Of a stretch of 64,000 nt of DNA, positions 36,298 through 45,900 are shown piece after piece. Every line of letters starts with the position of its first letter. Position 1 is the first letter of the stretch. The position numbers were made by a program, and so were the translations under genes. Source of the stretch: JAGVSR01 sp963708775 (GTDB taxonomy: Bacteria; Pseudomonadota; Alphaproteobacteria; Rhizobiales; Hyphomicrobiaceae); NCBI GenBank assembly GCA_963708775.1, contig CAVPTI010000013.1:62001-126000 (forward strand), in the 5' to 3' direction. The notes under the pieces were generated by a model that saw only the letters and a program-made list of their open reading frames with translations, was not told the origin of the DNA and made no database searches.

Positions 36298-36960
36298 TCA
36301 AACGAGACCAGCCTGCTTCAAATAATTATAGGCTTGAATGATCTCACGCAACTTCTCCTCCGAGCGAGTGTCGCCGCCGTTGGCATCGGGATGGTGAAGC
36401 TTGACCAGTTCCTTGAACCGGCCCTTGATCTCGTCCTTCGTCGCCCCCTGCTTCAGACCCAGCGTGGTCATCGCCTTTTTTTCGAGCGGGCGCAGTTGTC
36501 GGCGGTTTTCCACGGGCGTCGAGCGCGACTGACGGGCCCGCCATGCGAAAAATGCGCTGGGATCGTTGGGTGGCGGATCATCCCCTGCAGCCGCCGGATC
36601 GGCCGTGTCTGCGGTCTCGCGCGGTGCTCCGGTCCGGCCTTCGCGCATGCCCGGAGCCCACGAGTTGGCCGCCATCTTCCACGTCGGGCGGTGCCCGGTC
36701 AGTGCATCTTTCTGAAAGTCGGCGACTTCGCGGTCCGACATTCCGTCGAAATAGTTATACGTCGCATTGTACTCGCGCACGTGATCGACGCAGAAAGCGA
36801 AGTATTCACCATCTCGCCCGCGTCCTTTCGGCGCACGATGGGTCGCCGGCTGATCGCACCCTTTGCGCTGGCAGCGAGGACCGCCCGTGCGCGCTTCTTC
36901 CTCACGAGCACGCTTGGTGCCGAGGCGGATGGAGTCGAAATACTTCGAGTTGAGCTTCAT
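36298..36960 (-). CDS. J-domain protein
   Basis: A 220-residue protein with a C-terminal J-domain: MTTLGLKQGATKDEIKGRFKELVKLHHPDANGG has the HPD motif that activates DnaK-type chaperones. The N-terminal half (FDSIRLGTK; CQRKGCDQPATHRAPKG; YFAFCVDHVREYN) carries four cysteines in a possible zinc site. It is the form found upstream of cobS in many Rhizobiales. The client is unknown. Confidence 0.9.
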   Translation of the reverse strand: MKLNSKYFDSIRLGTKRAREEEARTGGPRCQRKGCDQPATHRAPKGRGRDGEYFAFCVDHVREYNATYNYFDGMSDREVADFQKDALTGHRPTWKMAANSWAPGMREGRTGAPRETADTADPAAAGDDPPPNDPSAFFAWRARQSRSTPVENRRQLRPLEKKAMTTLGLKQGATKDEIKGRFKELVKLHHPDANGGDTRSEEKLREIIQAYNYLKQAGLV

Positions 36961-37087
36961 GTGTCGAGTATGCTGAGAGCCGCTGGCGGAAACAAGCCGA
37001 GCACCTTATCACAGGCCGATGCGTTGCGTCGCGGCCATAGCGAAAATCCAGCACCGGATTTTTTAGGCAGTTGCAGCGCCTCATCTC

Positions 37088-37125
37088 GCCATCCGTCCGG
37101 CTCCGCGACAGCGAAGTCGCATGGC
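37088..37125. repeat. 38-bp palindromic element, copy B (imperfect)
   Basis: GCCATCCGTCCGGCTCCGCG at the left and GCGAAGTCGCATGGC at the right match the elements at 33188 and 37433 with several changes. It lies between the J-domain gene and bolA, 20 bases before the bolA start, and so sits in the bolA leader. Confidence 0.6.
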
Positions 37126-37144
37126 ACCCTAAAGGACACGCACG

Positions 37145-37417
37145 ATGTCAATCGAATCTGCACTACGTGAAAAGCTCATGGTCGGACTTGAGCCCGTGCG
37201 GCTTGATGTCATCAACGAGAGCGAGATGCACGCGGGCCACCGGTCTTCGCCGGGGACGGGCGAAAGTCATTTTCGTGTGCTCGTCGTGTCGGACAAATTT
37301 ACAGGTCAGTCGCGGGTGACGCGCCACCGGATGGTCAATCAGCTCATCGCCGAAGAACTTGCGGGCGGCCTCCATGCCCTCGCCCTGGCAACCTACGCGC
37401 CCGGGGAAAAATTCTAA
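37145..37417 (+). CDS. BolA-family protein
   Basis: A 90-residue BolA-like protein (IESALREKLMVGLEPVRLDVINES; GESHFRVLVVSDKFTGQSRVTRHRMV; LHALALATYAPGEKF). The family works with monothiol glutaredoxins in iron-sulfur and iron-regulation tasks. The conserved His of the FRV...RHRMV region is present. It is divergent from the J-domain gene and followed by two tandem palindromic elements. Confidence 0.95.
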   Translation: MSIESALREKLMVGLEPVRLDVINESEMHAGHRSSPGTGESHFRVLVVSDKFTGQSRVTRHRMVNQLIAEELAGGLHALALATYAPGEKF

Positions 37418-37432
37418 GTCACCACTTTCCCC

Positions 37433-37520
37433 GCCATCCGGCCGGCTCCGCGCAGCGGAGTCGGATGGCGCAACAAAGTCCCCGCCATCCGGCCGGCTCC
37501 GCGCAGCGAAGTCGGATGGC
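37433..37520. repeat. Two tandem copies of the 37-bp palindromic element (C and D)
   Basis: GCCATCCG...CGGATGGC occurs at 37433-37469 and again at 37484-37520, a 51-bp period including a GCAACAAA tail. The only differences inside the element are one base (CGGAG versus CGAAG). The shared core is GGCCGGCTCCGCGCAGC. They stand between bolA and the terminator of the small secreted protein gene. Confidence 0.85.
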
Positions 37521-37523
37521 GCA

Positions 37524-37562
37524 ACAAATAGAAAAAGCTCGGCTCCCCGAAGGAACCGAGCT
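37524..37562 (-). terminator. Intrinsic terminator of the small secreted protein gene
   Basis: On the minus strand AGCTCGGTTCC-TTCGG-GGAGCCGAGCT forms a stem with one G-U pair, followed by TTTTTCTATTT. It starts 20 bases after the stop codon. Confidence 0.85.
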
Positions 37563-37581
37563 CTCTCTGGTCGCTCAAATG

Positions 37582-37863
37582 TTAGCGCCAGCGCGGGTGG
37601 CAGACGCGTTCCATGTGGCAGCGCTTCACGCCCCAGCGGTTGCGGAAGCAGACGCGTTCCCACCCGCAGTGGCGGCGCGCATGGTGGTGTCGCCACCCGT
37701 GCCGGTGCCCGACGTCTTCGATCCCGCGTGAACCGCCATCGCGATAGCCACCGTCACGATGAACGTCACCACGCCCATAGCCGGGATCGGCGAAAGCAGG
37801 CGCGGCGCCGGCTGCGAAAAGAATGCCGCTCGACAGGAGGGCGGCGGTCAAAATGCGCTTCAT
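37582..37863 (-). CDS. Small secreted His/Arg-rich protein
   Basis: A 93-residue protein with a signal peptide (MKRILTAALLSSGILFAAGAA PAFA) and a mature part rich in Gly, His and Arg (GHRHGWRHHHARRHCGWERV) plus cysteines in C-x(6)-C and C-x(9)-C-type spacing. It may bind metal or a polyanion; the role is unknown. It has its own terminator. Confidence 0.7.
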   Translation of the reverse strand: MKRILTAALLSSGILFAAGAAPAFADPGYGRGDVHRDGGYRDGGSRGIEDVGHRHGWRHHHARRHCGWERVCFRNRWGVKRCHMERVCHPRWR

Positions 37864-38055
37864 GGTCAGTCTCCTCGTTATCTTCGTCCGGTGCTGGTCG
37901 GCGCGTCAGCGCCATCGATCCGGCGTAGCGCGATAAAGCCATTTCCCGCATGAACCGGCTCTGAACGCCCCGTTCAGCAACCGTTGCCCTCATCCTGCCC
38001 GTTTGTGTGCGGATATGTGCTCTGGTCTGTTCCAGTTTGTGAGTGCGTGGCAGTC

Positions 38056-38814
38056 ATGCCCGATCGGCACCTATCCAGTGATGATGTCGAAAACGTCATT
38101 GCGCGCGTTCGCGAAGAGTTGGCGCGGCGCCGCATTTCGCGCCAGCGATTGGCCGACGACGCTCGCATCAGTGTCTCGACCCTTGAAAAAGTCCTTTCCG
38201 GCCGCCGCACCTTCACGCTGGCCACGTTGGTCCGCTTGGAGGAAGCGCTCGGCGTCGCGTTGCGGCCTTCGCGTCTCAACGGCGCCAGACGTTCCGGTGA
38301 CCGCCCGCTCATCGCCGCCGATGATCTTGGCAACTACGCACGCGCCCAGGTCACATGGCTTGAAGGCTCCTACCTCACGCTGATCCCAAGCTTCGGCGAA
38401 CGGTCCTCTATTTCCGCCTATCGCACCGAATTCCGCTGGGACGACCAGCGCGGCTGCCTCACCTTTCGCGAAACCGAGCGCGCTGACGGCGCTTTTGCGC
38501 AGCATGGCTTGATTGCGATGCCCAATCAAACCGGCCACATCTACCTTGTCACCAACCGACACGGGCAGCATAGGCTCGCGATCCTGTCGCGTCCGACGAG
38601 CCAAGGCAGCATGCACGGCATTCTCGCCACGCTCTTGTCTGGCCGCGGCGCGCAGTTAACTCCCGTGGCCGCGCCCATCGCGCTCACACCAATCGAAGCC
38701 TCGTCGAAATATGTTTTTGGCCGTATCTCGCAAGGCCAGCCCGACTTCGCCCGTTACCGCACGCTGCTCCATCGCACGCTCGACGACGGGTTTGCCGTGC
38801 TGATGCCGGCATAA
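38056..38814 (+). CDS. XRE-type helix-turn-helix regulator
   Basis: A 252-residue regulator. The N-terminal HTH (ARVREELARRRISRQRLADDARISVSTLEKVLSGRRTFTLATLVRLEEAL, shown in parts: SRQRLADDARISVSTLEKV) is followed by a beta-rich C-terminal domain of about 160 residues with no clear family (YLTLIPSFGERSSISAYRTEF; MPNQTGHIYLVTNRHG). The latter may sense a ligand. ATG 38056 is used because it starts right before the HTH; the open frame extends to 37984 without typical sequence. Target genes unknown. Confidence 0.85.
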   Translation: MPDRHLSSDDVENVIARVREELARRRISRQRLADDARISVSTLEKVLSGRRTFTLATLVRLEEALGVALRPSRLNGARRSGDRPLIAADDLGNYARAQVTWLEGSYLTLIPSFGERSSISAYRTEFRWDDQRGCLTFRETERADGAFAQHGLIAMPNQTGHIYLVTNRHGQHRLAILSRPTSQGSMHGILATLLSGRGAQLTPVAAPIALTPIEASSKYVFGRISQGQPDFARYRTLLHRTLDDGFAVLMPA

Positions 38815-38987
38815 CTTGCATTTTTCCGCGCCCTGCGGCAGAAATCCTGAAGGCTTTGATGCGATGCAACGGCGTTGCTTTGATCTGCTCATCGGTCCCG
38901 TGAGTATTGTGATGTCGCTTCGTCGCAAGATCCGGCGCGAATGTCGTCGGCACTGGGCTCACTGCGCTGGCCACTGTCGGCTACATT

Positions 38988-39986
38988 ATGGGCGCGCTCA
39001 CGTTCGCGGCCGGTGCAAAGCCGCTGCTGGCATTATCGAAGCCTCTGCCCATCACGGTCACCGCGCAGCCAATCACCACCTTCTCACGATCGGGCGAGCC
39101 CGGCAGCACGTCGGCAAAGTTGATCTGGCGCGGCGGGCTGGTGCTCTCCACGGACAGCGAAAAATTCGGCGGCTATTCCGGTCTCGTCCTCTCCGCCGAC
39201 GGGCAGGACCTCATGGCTGTCTCCGATGCGGGCGGCTGGTTGAAAGCGCGCCTGCAGTATTCCGGCAATCGCCCCGTAGGCCTTGCCGATGCGATGATCG
39301 GCTCCCTCATGGGCAGCGACGGTAAACCGCTGCGCCGCCATCGCGATCTCGACGCTGAGGAACTGGTCCTGCTGAGCGGAACACTTTCCGGCGGCGAAGC
39401 GCTCGTCTCCTTTGAAAACTTCAACCGCATCGTCCGCTATGCCGTCACCGCCGCCGGTCTCGGACGACCGCTGGAAATATTCGAGCCCCCGCCGGGCCTG
39501 CGCCGCTTCTCCAAAGACGGTATGGAAGCCATGACCGTTCTGAAAGGCGGTCCCAACAAAGGACGCCTGGTGGCGTTCTCCGAAAATGCGCGCGATGACG
39601 GCCGTCACACCGGTTGGATCTGGGTCCGCGGCAGCGCAAAGCCACTGCAAGTCATCTCACACGACGGCTTCTCGTTGACCGCCGCCGCGTCGTTGGACGA
39701 CGGTACGCTGATCCTGCTCGAACGCCGCTTCACCTTTCTCGATGGTGTCCGCATGCGCCTGCGCCGCATCGAAGCCGCAGACGTAAAGCCCGGTGCCGTC
39801 CTCGACGGCGAAGTGCTGATCGAGGCCGACCTATCGGATGAAATCGACAACATGGAAGGTCTCGCCGTCCACATCGCACCGAACGGCGACACCGTCCTGA
39901 GCCTCATCTCGGATGACAACTTCAACACTGTCATCCAGCGCACGCTTCTGTTGCAGTTTACGCTTCGCGAACGCCCGCAATCTTGA
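38988..39986 (+). CDS. Phytase-like esterase (esterase-like activity of phytase family)
   Basis: A 332-residue protein of the phytase-like propeller family (PF13449-type): GYSGLVLSADGQDLMAVSDAGGW, DAEELVLLSGTLSGGEALVSFE, RFSKDGMEAMTVL, LLERRFTFLDGVRMRLRRIE and NMEGLAVHIAPNGDTVLSLISDDNF. It should be periplasmic or membrane-anchored. The N-terminal hydrophobic helix (TALATVGYIMGALTFAAGA) begins before the listed ATG. An upstream ATG at 38912 (MSLRRKIRRE) in another frame is likely the true start after a one-base shift near 38940. The substrate is unknown. Confidence 0.8.
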   Translation: MGALTFAAGAKPLLALSKPLPITVTAQPITTFSRSGEPGSTSAKLIWRGGLVLSTDSEKFGGYSGLVLSADGQDLMAVSDAGGWLKARLQYSGNRPVGLADAMIGSLMGSDGKPLRRHRDLDAEELVLLSGTLSGGEALVSFENFNRIVRYAVTAAGLGRPLEIFEPPPGLRRFSKDGMEAMTVLKGGPNKGRLVAFSENARDDGRHTGWIWVRGSAKPLQVISHDGFSLTAAASLDDGTLILLERRFTFLDGVRMRLRRIEAADVKPGAVLDGEVLIEADLSDEIDNMEGLAVHIAPNGDTVLSLISDDNFNTVIQRTLLLQFTLRERPQS

Positions 39987-39996
39987 AAGCGCGCAT

Positions 39997-40031
39997 GAAA
40001 AAGGCGCGGGAGCCATCAGCTTCCGCGCCTT
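39997..40031 (-). terminator. Intrinsic terminator of rpmB
   Basis: On the minus strand AAGGCGCGGAA pairs with the CCCGCGCCTT segment, followed by TTTTTCAT. It lies 23 bases after the rpmB stop and also serves the convergent end of the phytase-like gene. Confidence 0.8.
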
Positions 40032-40054
40032 CGAATTTCATTCAGCCGAGCCGC

Positions 40055-40348
40055 TTAAGCCGCAGCCGCTGCCTTCGACTTGACGAGGTCGCGCTTCAGC
40101 TTCTGCAGCTGCGGCGAAAGCTGCTCGGTGCTCGCCTTCAACAGGTAGGCATCGAGACCGCCGTTGTGTTCCACCGAACGCAGGCCATGTGCGCTCACGC
40201 GAACCTTCACCGAACGGTCCAGCGCCTCGCTCAGCAACGTGACGTTGACGAGGTTCGGGCGGAACGTCCGCTTGGTCTTGTTTTCGGCATGGCTGCGGAG
40301 CTGGCCGGCCATCGGCAGCTTGCCGGTCAATTCGCACCGACGGGTCAT
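40055..40348 (-). CDS. rpmB: 50S ribosomal protein L28
   Basis: A 97-residue ribosomal protein (MTRRCELTGK, then SHAENKTKRTFRPNL and SVKVRVSAHGLRSVEHNGGLDAYLL). ATG 40348 is the true start: AGGAG lies 8 bases upstream, while the in-frame ATG at 40357 falls on top of that site, and L28 normally begins with (S/T)RRCELTGK. Confidence 0.98.
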   Translation of the reverse strand: MTRRCELTGKLPMAGQLRSHAENKTKRTFRPNLVNVTLLSEALDRSVKVRVSAHGLRSVEHNGGLDAYLLKASTEQLSPQLQKLKRDLVKSKAAAAA

Positions 40349-40669
40349 GGGTCGCATCTCCTAGATGATCGCGCGGTGCCCATCCGGGGTCGCGCGGGCC
40401 CGTCACGGGCATTCGTCCAAAAATGAAGGGCCCCGCCGGTCATCCCAGCGGGGCAGTGGCGGTTCTATACTGAGACCACCCAAAAGCGTCAAGCGCCGGC
40501 TGCCTGATCTCCCCGGACACCCCTTGTCCCGAATGAAGCCGCGAAGAAGCGAAGTCTTTACGATTTTGGTCCACGTTGGGACATCGGAACGCCGGGTTCT
40601 GCCCGGAAATGTAGCGTGTTCAAAGGCGGCCGCTCCCAATTCGCGGCGCCGCGTACCAGTGGTGTAATC

Positions 40670-41538
40670 ATGTCAGTGACGTGCGTTCGCGGCCGCAAAT
40701 GGGCCAGTGCCAGCTTCGCCATCCTCGCGGCGGTAGGGGTGGAATTCGTCCTGGGGAACCAAACCCCGGCGCTCGCCGACCCTTCGCCCGAACCTCCGAT
40801 CGAGATATTCTGGCCAATACTCTATATATTTCAATGGCTTCGACATCGGCACCGTGCGCATCGACCAGCGCACCGCCGGCCGCACCTATTCCGCGAGCTC
40901 TCATGTCGAAATCTCAGCCCTTCTCGGCGCGTTCCGCTGGAAAGGCGTGACCCGCTCAGCCGGCACGCATCTCCGCCAATTCAATGGAACCGACCGGCTA
41001 CGATTTTCAGTTTGAAGGCACCTCAAAATCCGGCGCGGTCCGGATGGGCTTCACCAAGGGCAACGTCACCTCTTTGACCGCCCTTCCCGAAACCATCGAC
41101 CCGCCCGACCTCGTTCCCCTCCGCGCCGCTCACGTCAAATCCGTGATCGATCCCTTGAGCGCCGTCGTCGCCGTGAGCCGCCCCGCCGCCCAGCCATGTG
41201 GCCGCAAACTTGCGCTCTTCGACGGTAAACAGCGCTTCGATATTGCCCTTATCCAGTCCCGCCGCGAAGCCGTCCCCGCCGGCCGCAATGGCGCCACCGT
41301 CCAAGGCATCGTCTGCCGGGTGAAATACACGCCCATCGCCGGTTACCGCGCCACCGCCGACACGCAAGCCCTCGCCGAGAGCACCGGGATAGAAGTCACA
41401 TTCCGCCCGATCGTCGAAGCCGGGATTTGGGCGCCGTACCGCGTCGCCATTCCGACCATCGCCGGCAGTGTTTCCCTCGAGGCAACCCGCTACGACATCG
41501 ACGCCCCCGGCCTGGCCCAGATTGCTCTGGTCGACTGA
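40670..41538 (+). CDS. DUF3108 exported protein (two frameshifts)
   Basis: About 290 residues. It begins MSVTCVRGRKWASASFAILAAV, a signal sequence ending near ALADPS, then changes frame near 40805 to YSGQYSIYFNGFDIGTVRIDQ and near 40968 to the frame of SMEPTGYDFQFEGTSKSGAVRMGF, continuing to the stop. The order (Y...GF.IG, R.Y, DPLSAVVAV, C...LALFDGKQRFDI) is that of DUF3108, an exported beta-rich protein of unknown role in Proteobacteria. It is divergent from rpmB. Confidence 0.8.
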
Positions 41539-41561
41539 CGACGTCCTGGTGCGGACACAAG

Positions 41562-41596
41562 AATGGGCGGACCCTCAGGTCCGCCCATTTTCTTTT
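41562..41596 (+). terminator. Intrinsic terminator of DUF3108 gene
   Basis: AATGGGCGGACC-CTCA-GGTCCGCCCATT followed by TTCTTTT: a perfect 12-bp stem with a U-tract, 23 bases after the stop codon. Confidence 0.95.
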
Positions 41597-41727
41597 GCCG
41601 GTCCGGTTGGCCCTGATGGCTTTTTGTCTCGTGCCGATGGCCCGCAAGAAAGCCTTGATCTCCCTTCCCGGCGGTGCAATGCCAAGGTCACCCCGCCAGC
41701 CGGGGCCGCCACGCCAGAGGGCCATTG

Positions 41728-44700
41728 ATGGGCATCGACCTCGAATCTCGCATCCGCAACGTCACCGCGGTGCTGGGACCGACGAACACCGGAAAAACCC
41801 ACCTCGCCATCGAACGCATGTTGGGCCACGAAAGCGGCATGATCGGCCTGCCGCTGCGTCTGCTCGCGCGCGAGGTCTATGACAAGATCGTAGCCCGCGT
41901 CGGCGCCGACAAAGTCGCTCTCGTCACCGGCGAAGAAAAGATCAAGCCCGAGCGCGCCCGCTACTGGGTGGCGACCGTCGAAGCCATGCCGCGCGACGTC
42001 GATGTCGACTTCCTCGCCATCGACGAGGTCCAGCTCTGTGCCGATCCCGAGCGCGGCCACGTCTTCACCGATCGCCTGCTGCATGCGCGCGGACGCTCCG
42101 AAACACTCCTCCTCGGCGCGCAGACCATGAGCGGCGCCATCGGCGACTTGATCCCCGGTGCCAACTTCATCGCGCGCACGCGTTTCTCCAAGCTCACCTA
42201 CGCGGGTGAGAAAAAGATCACGCGCCTGCCGCAGCGCTCCGCCGTCGTCGCCTTCTCGGCGACCGACGTGTACGCCATCGCCGAGCTGATCCGGCGCCAG
42301 CGCGGCGGCACCGCTGTTGTGCTCGGGGCCTTGTCTCCCCGCACCCGCAACGCCCAGGTCGCACTCTACCAATCCGGCGATGTCGATTTTCTCGTCGCCA
42401 CAGACGCCATCGGCATGGGCCTCAATCTCGACGTCGATCACGTCGCTTTCTCCGCCACCCGCAAGTTCGACGGCCAGAACTTCCGCAATCTCACACCGTC
42501 GGAACTCGCCCAGATCGCCGGCCGCGCCGGCCGTCACATGAACGACGGCACCTTCGGCGTGACAGGATCCTGCGACGCTCTCGATCCGGAAATCGTCGAA
42601 CGCATCGAGCAGCACACCTTCGATCCCGTGCGGGTTCTCCAGTGGCGCAACCGCGAACTCGACTTCCGCACACTCAATCGCCTGCGCGAGAGCCTGAAGA
42701 CGCTCCCCAACGAGCAGCGCCTCATCCGCGCCCGCATGACAGACGATGTCATTGCCCTTGAAACGGTCGCCGACGACGACGACATCGCCCGTCTGGCCAC
42801 CTCTCCGGCAGCCGTTCAGCGGCTGTGGGAAGTTTGTCAGATCCCCGATTACCGGAAAATTTCATCCGCCAACCATGCCGAACTCATCGCCACGCTCTAT
42901 AAAGACCTGATGGGGCCGACGGGCCGCATCGCAGAGGATTGGTTCGCCCGCCAGGTGGCAATGGCCGACCGCACCGACGGCGACATCGATACCCTCGCCA
43001 CGCGGCTTGCGCATATCCGGACCTGGACGTTCGTATCCAACCGGGCCGACTGGTTGAAGGATCCGGCCCACTGGCAGGGCCGCACGCGCGCCATCGAAGA
43101 TGCCCTCTCCGATGCGCTGCACGAATGCTTGACGCAGCGGTTTGTCGATCGCAGAACCAGCGCACTCATGAAGGGCATGCGGGATAAAGAAGAGTTGAAC
43201 GCAGAAATCAAAGACGATGGCTCCATCAATGTGGAGCAGCATTACGTCGGCCGCCTGCGTGGCTTCCGCTTCACGCCGGATGCTCAGGCCGAGGGCGTGC
43301 ACGGCAAAGCTGCGCGCAGTGCCGCAGCCCATGTGCTCTCCGGCGAATTGTCGATGCGCGCCCGGCGCGTCGCGGCGGCCCAGGCCGACGCCTTCAAGAT
43401 CGATCGCAAAGGCCAGATCCTGTGGCGCGGTGAAGAGATCGCGAAACTACACGCAGGCGAAGATCCGCTGAAGCCGTCAATAGAGCTCCTTGTCGATGAA
43501 TATCTGTCCGCCCCCGATCGCGACAAGATCGAAGCGCGGCTTGAAAGCTGGGTGACAGAAACGATCGCCGATAAACTGAAACCGCTTGTCGAGCTTTCAA
43601 AGGCCGAGGATGTCACAGGCCTCGCGCGCGGCATCGCTTTTCAGCTGAAGGAAAACTTCGGCGTCCTGAAGCGCGAAGCCATCGCCGACGATTTGAAGAG
43701 CCTGGATCAAACGGCCCGTGCGCAGTTGCGCAGATACGGCGTTCGGTTCGGAGCCTTCAACATTCATTTCCCCCAACTTTTGAAGCCTGGCCCTGCGGAA
43801 TTGACACTCGCGCTCTGGTCGTTGAAGACACGCGGCCGCCGCCGGTCTTGACCCGGATAAGATGCCCGAACCGCCGCGCGCAGGCCTGACCTCAGCGCCC
43901 GCGACCGCGGAACTCCCGGAAGCGTTCTACCGCGCCTTCGGCTACCATGTGTGTGGCCCGCGCGTGATCCGCTTCGACATGCTTGAACGCCTTGCCGACA
44001 TGATCCGGCCGCTGCTCGCCTGGCGTTCCAACCGCGATCCGGAAGCCAAGCCGCCGAAGGGCTCGACGGGCGATGGCGGCTTCACCGCGACACCGGAGAT
44101 GATGTCGATCCTCGGCTGTTCGCCCGAAGAACTGGGCAAAGTTCTAAAGGCGCTGGGCTTCCGGCTCGATCGCCGCCCGATCAAGGTGCCGGCACCCCAG
44201 CCCGCCGCCGCAGTGTCCGTCGAAAGAACCGGTCAGCGAAGACACCAGCGCGGATGTCGCGGTCACTCCGGAAGCACCGGCCGAAACAGCGGTGCTGGAA
44301 ACCGTCGCCGAAGCCACATCCGACTGAAGCCGCATCCGCTGCGGAACCTGTCATATCGACGGAAACATCTGCAGCGCCCGCTGAAGTGCAATACGAAGAA
44401 ATCTGGCGGCCGCGTCGCCACCATCGCGAAAGCCACGACCGCGGCGAAGGCCGCAATGAACACCGCGGCGAAGGCCGCAATGAGCACCCGCAATCGCGGC
44501 GCAGGCCGCAACGACAATCGCCGCCGCGATCGCCGGCCTGGCCATCCTCATCAGAACCCAGCAACTTCGGCCCCGGCTGCCGCAGGTGAAGCGGCATCAC
44601 CCGCCGTTGCCGCCGAAGGCCAGAGCGGCGCACCCGCCAACGACCAGCAGCACCGCGCAGATCGCGAACCCAATCGCCGTGGCGACAATCGCGGCAACCG

Positions 44701-44968
44701 CGATCCTGGCCAAGCGCAACGACAGAGCCCGGCGGCGATCGCGCTCCGCAACAAGGGGCAGCAGCGCAACGAAGGCCGGCCAGATCGTGGAGATCGCGGA
44801 AATCGTGGCGATCGAGGCGATCGCCGCCGCAACGACGAGCGCAATCAGCCGCGCGCCATCTCCGCCGCGCCCCCGCGCAACAAGGCGAGTGCGGAGGCGG
44901 ATTCGCCATTCGCATCTCTGCTGGCCCTGCGCTCTCAACTCGAACAGGCGCGTCGCGACAAGAGCTGA
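41728..44968 (+). CDS. SUV3-like DEAH-box RNA helicase with Arg/Gly-rich tail (four frameshifts)
   Basis: A helicase of about 1080 residues related to mitochondrial SUV3. Motif I is AVLGPTNTGKTHLAIERML, motif II IDEVQL, and motif VI QIAGRAGRHMNDG. The core ends near 43830, where a break hides the continuation AAAAGLDPDKMPEPPRAGLTS; the C-terminal domain (YHVCGPRVIRFDMLERLADMIRPLLAW; FTATPEMMSILGCSPEELGKVLKALGF) follows. Three more breaks (about 44220, 44325, 44490) lie in a disordered acidic then RG/RN-rich tail (EGRNEHRGEGRNEH; NRGDRGDRRRNDERNQP) that should bind RNA. ATG 41728 is used. The S4 gene starts 2 bases after the stop. Confidence 0.88.
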
Positions 44969-44970
44969 GA

Positions 44971-45414
44971 ATGGGTAACGACGGCGAGAGCGCTGATACG
45001 CCGAGTGGCTCCGTTGCCACCTCGCAGCGGCTCGATAAATGGCTGTGGTGCGCGCGCGTCGTCAAAACGCGCACTCAAGCAGCAGCGCTCGTCTCCGGCG
45101 GCAAGATCCGCATCAACCGCGTCAAAACAGATAAGCCGGCCCACGCCGTGAAAGTCGGCGACGTGATCACAGCGTCCGTCGGACCCCGCGTTCGTATTCT
45201 CGCGGTGAAAGCGATTGGCGATCGCCGCGGCTCGGCCGAAATTGCGCGCCTCCTGTTCGATGATCTGACCGCGCCCGCCATCCCCGTCGGCGCGAACGCG
45301 GATGGCACCGCCGATGCCCAAGCCAATGGACCTGCCGGCCACCGTGACAGCGGAAGCGGACGTCCGACCAAGCGCGACCGACGTTTGATTGATCGCCTGA
45401 AGGGAGAATTGTGA
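44971..45414 (+). CDS. S4-domain RNA-binding protein (Hsp15-like)
   Basis: A 147-residue protein with an S4 domain (SQRLDKWLWCARVVKTRTQAAALVSGGKIRINRVKTDKPAHAVKVGD) and a basic tail. It resembles Hsp15, which rescues 50S subunits that carry blocked nascent chains. It directly follows the helicase (2-base gap), so the two form a unit and may act together on RNA (inference). Confidence 0.92.
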   Translation: MGNDGESADTPSGSVATSQRLDKWLWCARVVKTRTQAAALVSGGKIRINRVKTDKPAHAVKVGDVITASVGPRVRILAVKAIGDRRGSAEIARLLFDDLTAPAIPVGANADGTADAQANGPAGHRDSGSGRPTKRDRRLIDRLKGEL

Positions 45415-45561
45415 TGTAACGCACTCCGGCGCAGGGTCCCCGTGCGCAAGGTCGAGCATCACCTTTTTTCGCATTGTGCCGCCCAGGCGACGCCGCTAAG
45501 AGACCTAACCGCCACACTCAGCGCGGGCGCCGGCATCGGTTCGGAACGGGACGGGAACGTA

Positions 45562-45900
45562 ATGACTTACGTCGTCAACGATAAGTGCATCAAGTGCAAG
45601 TACACCGATTGTGTCGAGGTGTGCCCGGTCGACTGCTTCTATGAAGGCGAGAACATGCTCGTCATCCACCCGGACGAATGCATCGATTGCGGCGTCTGCG
45701 AGCCTGAGTGCCCGGTCGACGCCATCAAGCCCGACACGGAGCCGGGCCTGGAGAAGTGGCTCGAGCTGAACCGTGAGTATGCGGACAAATGGCCGAACCT
45801 GACGGCCAAGCGATCTGCGCTTCCGGACGCAGATACCCATAAAGATGAGGCCGGCAAGTTCGAGAAGTATTTCTCCGCTAGCCCCGGCGAGGGCGACTGA
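45562..45900 (+). CDS. fdxA: Seven-iron ferredoxin FdxA
   Basis: A 112-residue ferredoxin with [3Fe-4S] and [4Fe-4S] sites: CIKCKYTDCVEVCPVDCFYEG and CIDCGVCEPECPVDAI. The C-terminal extension (WLELNREYADKWPNLTAKR) is typical of FdxA. ATG 45562 is right before TYVVNDKC, the canonical N-terminus. It precedes carD, an arrangement found in many Alphaproteobacteria. Confidence 0.97.
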   Translation: MTYVVNDKCIKCKYTDCVEVCPVDCFYEGENMLVIHPDECIDCGVCEPECPVDAIKPDTEPGLEKWLELNREYADKWPNLTAKRSALPDADTHKDEAGKFEKYFSASPGEGD

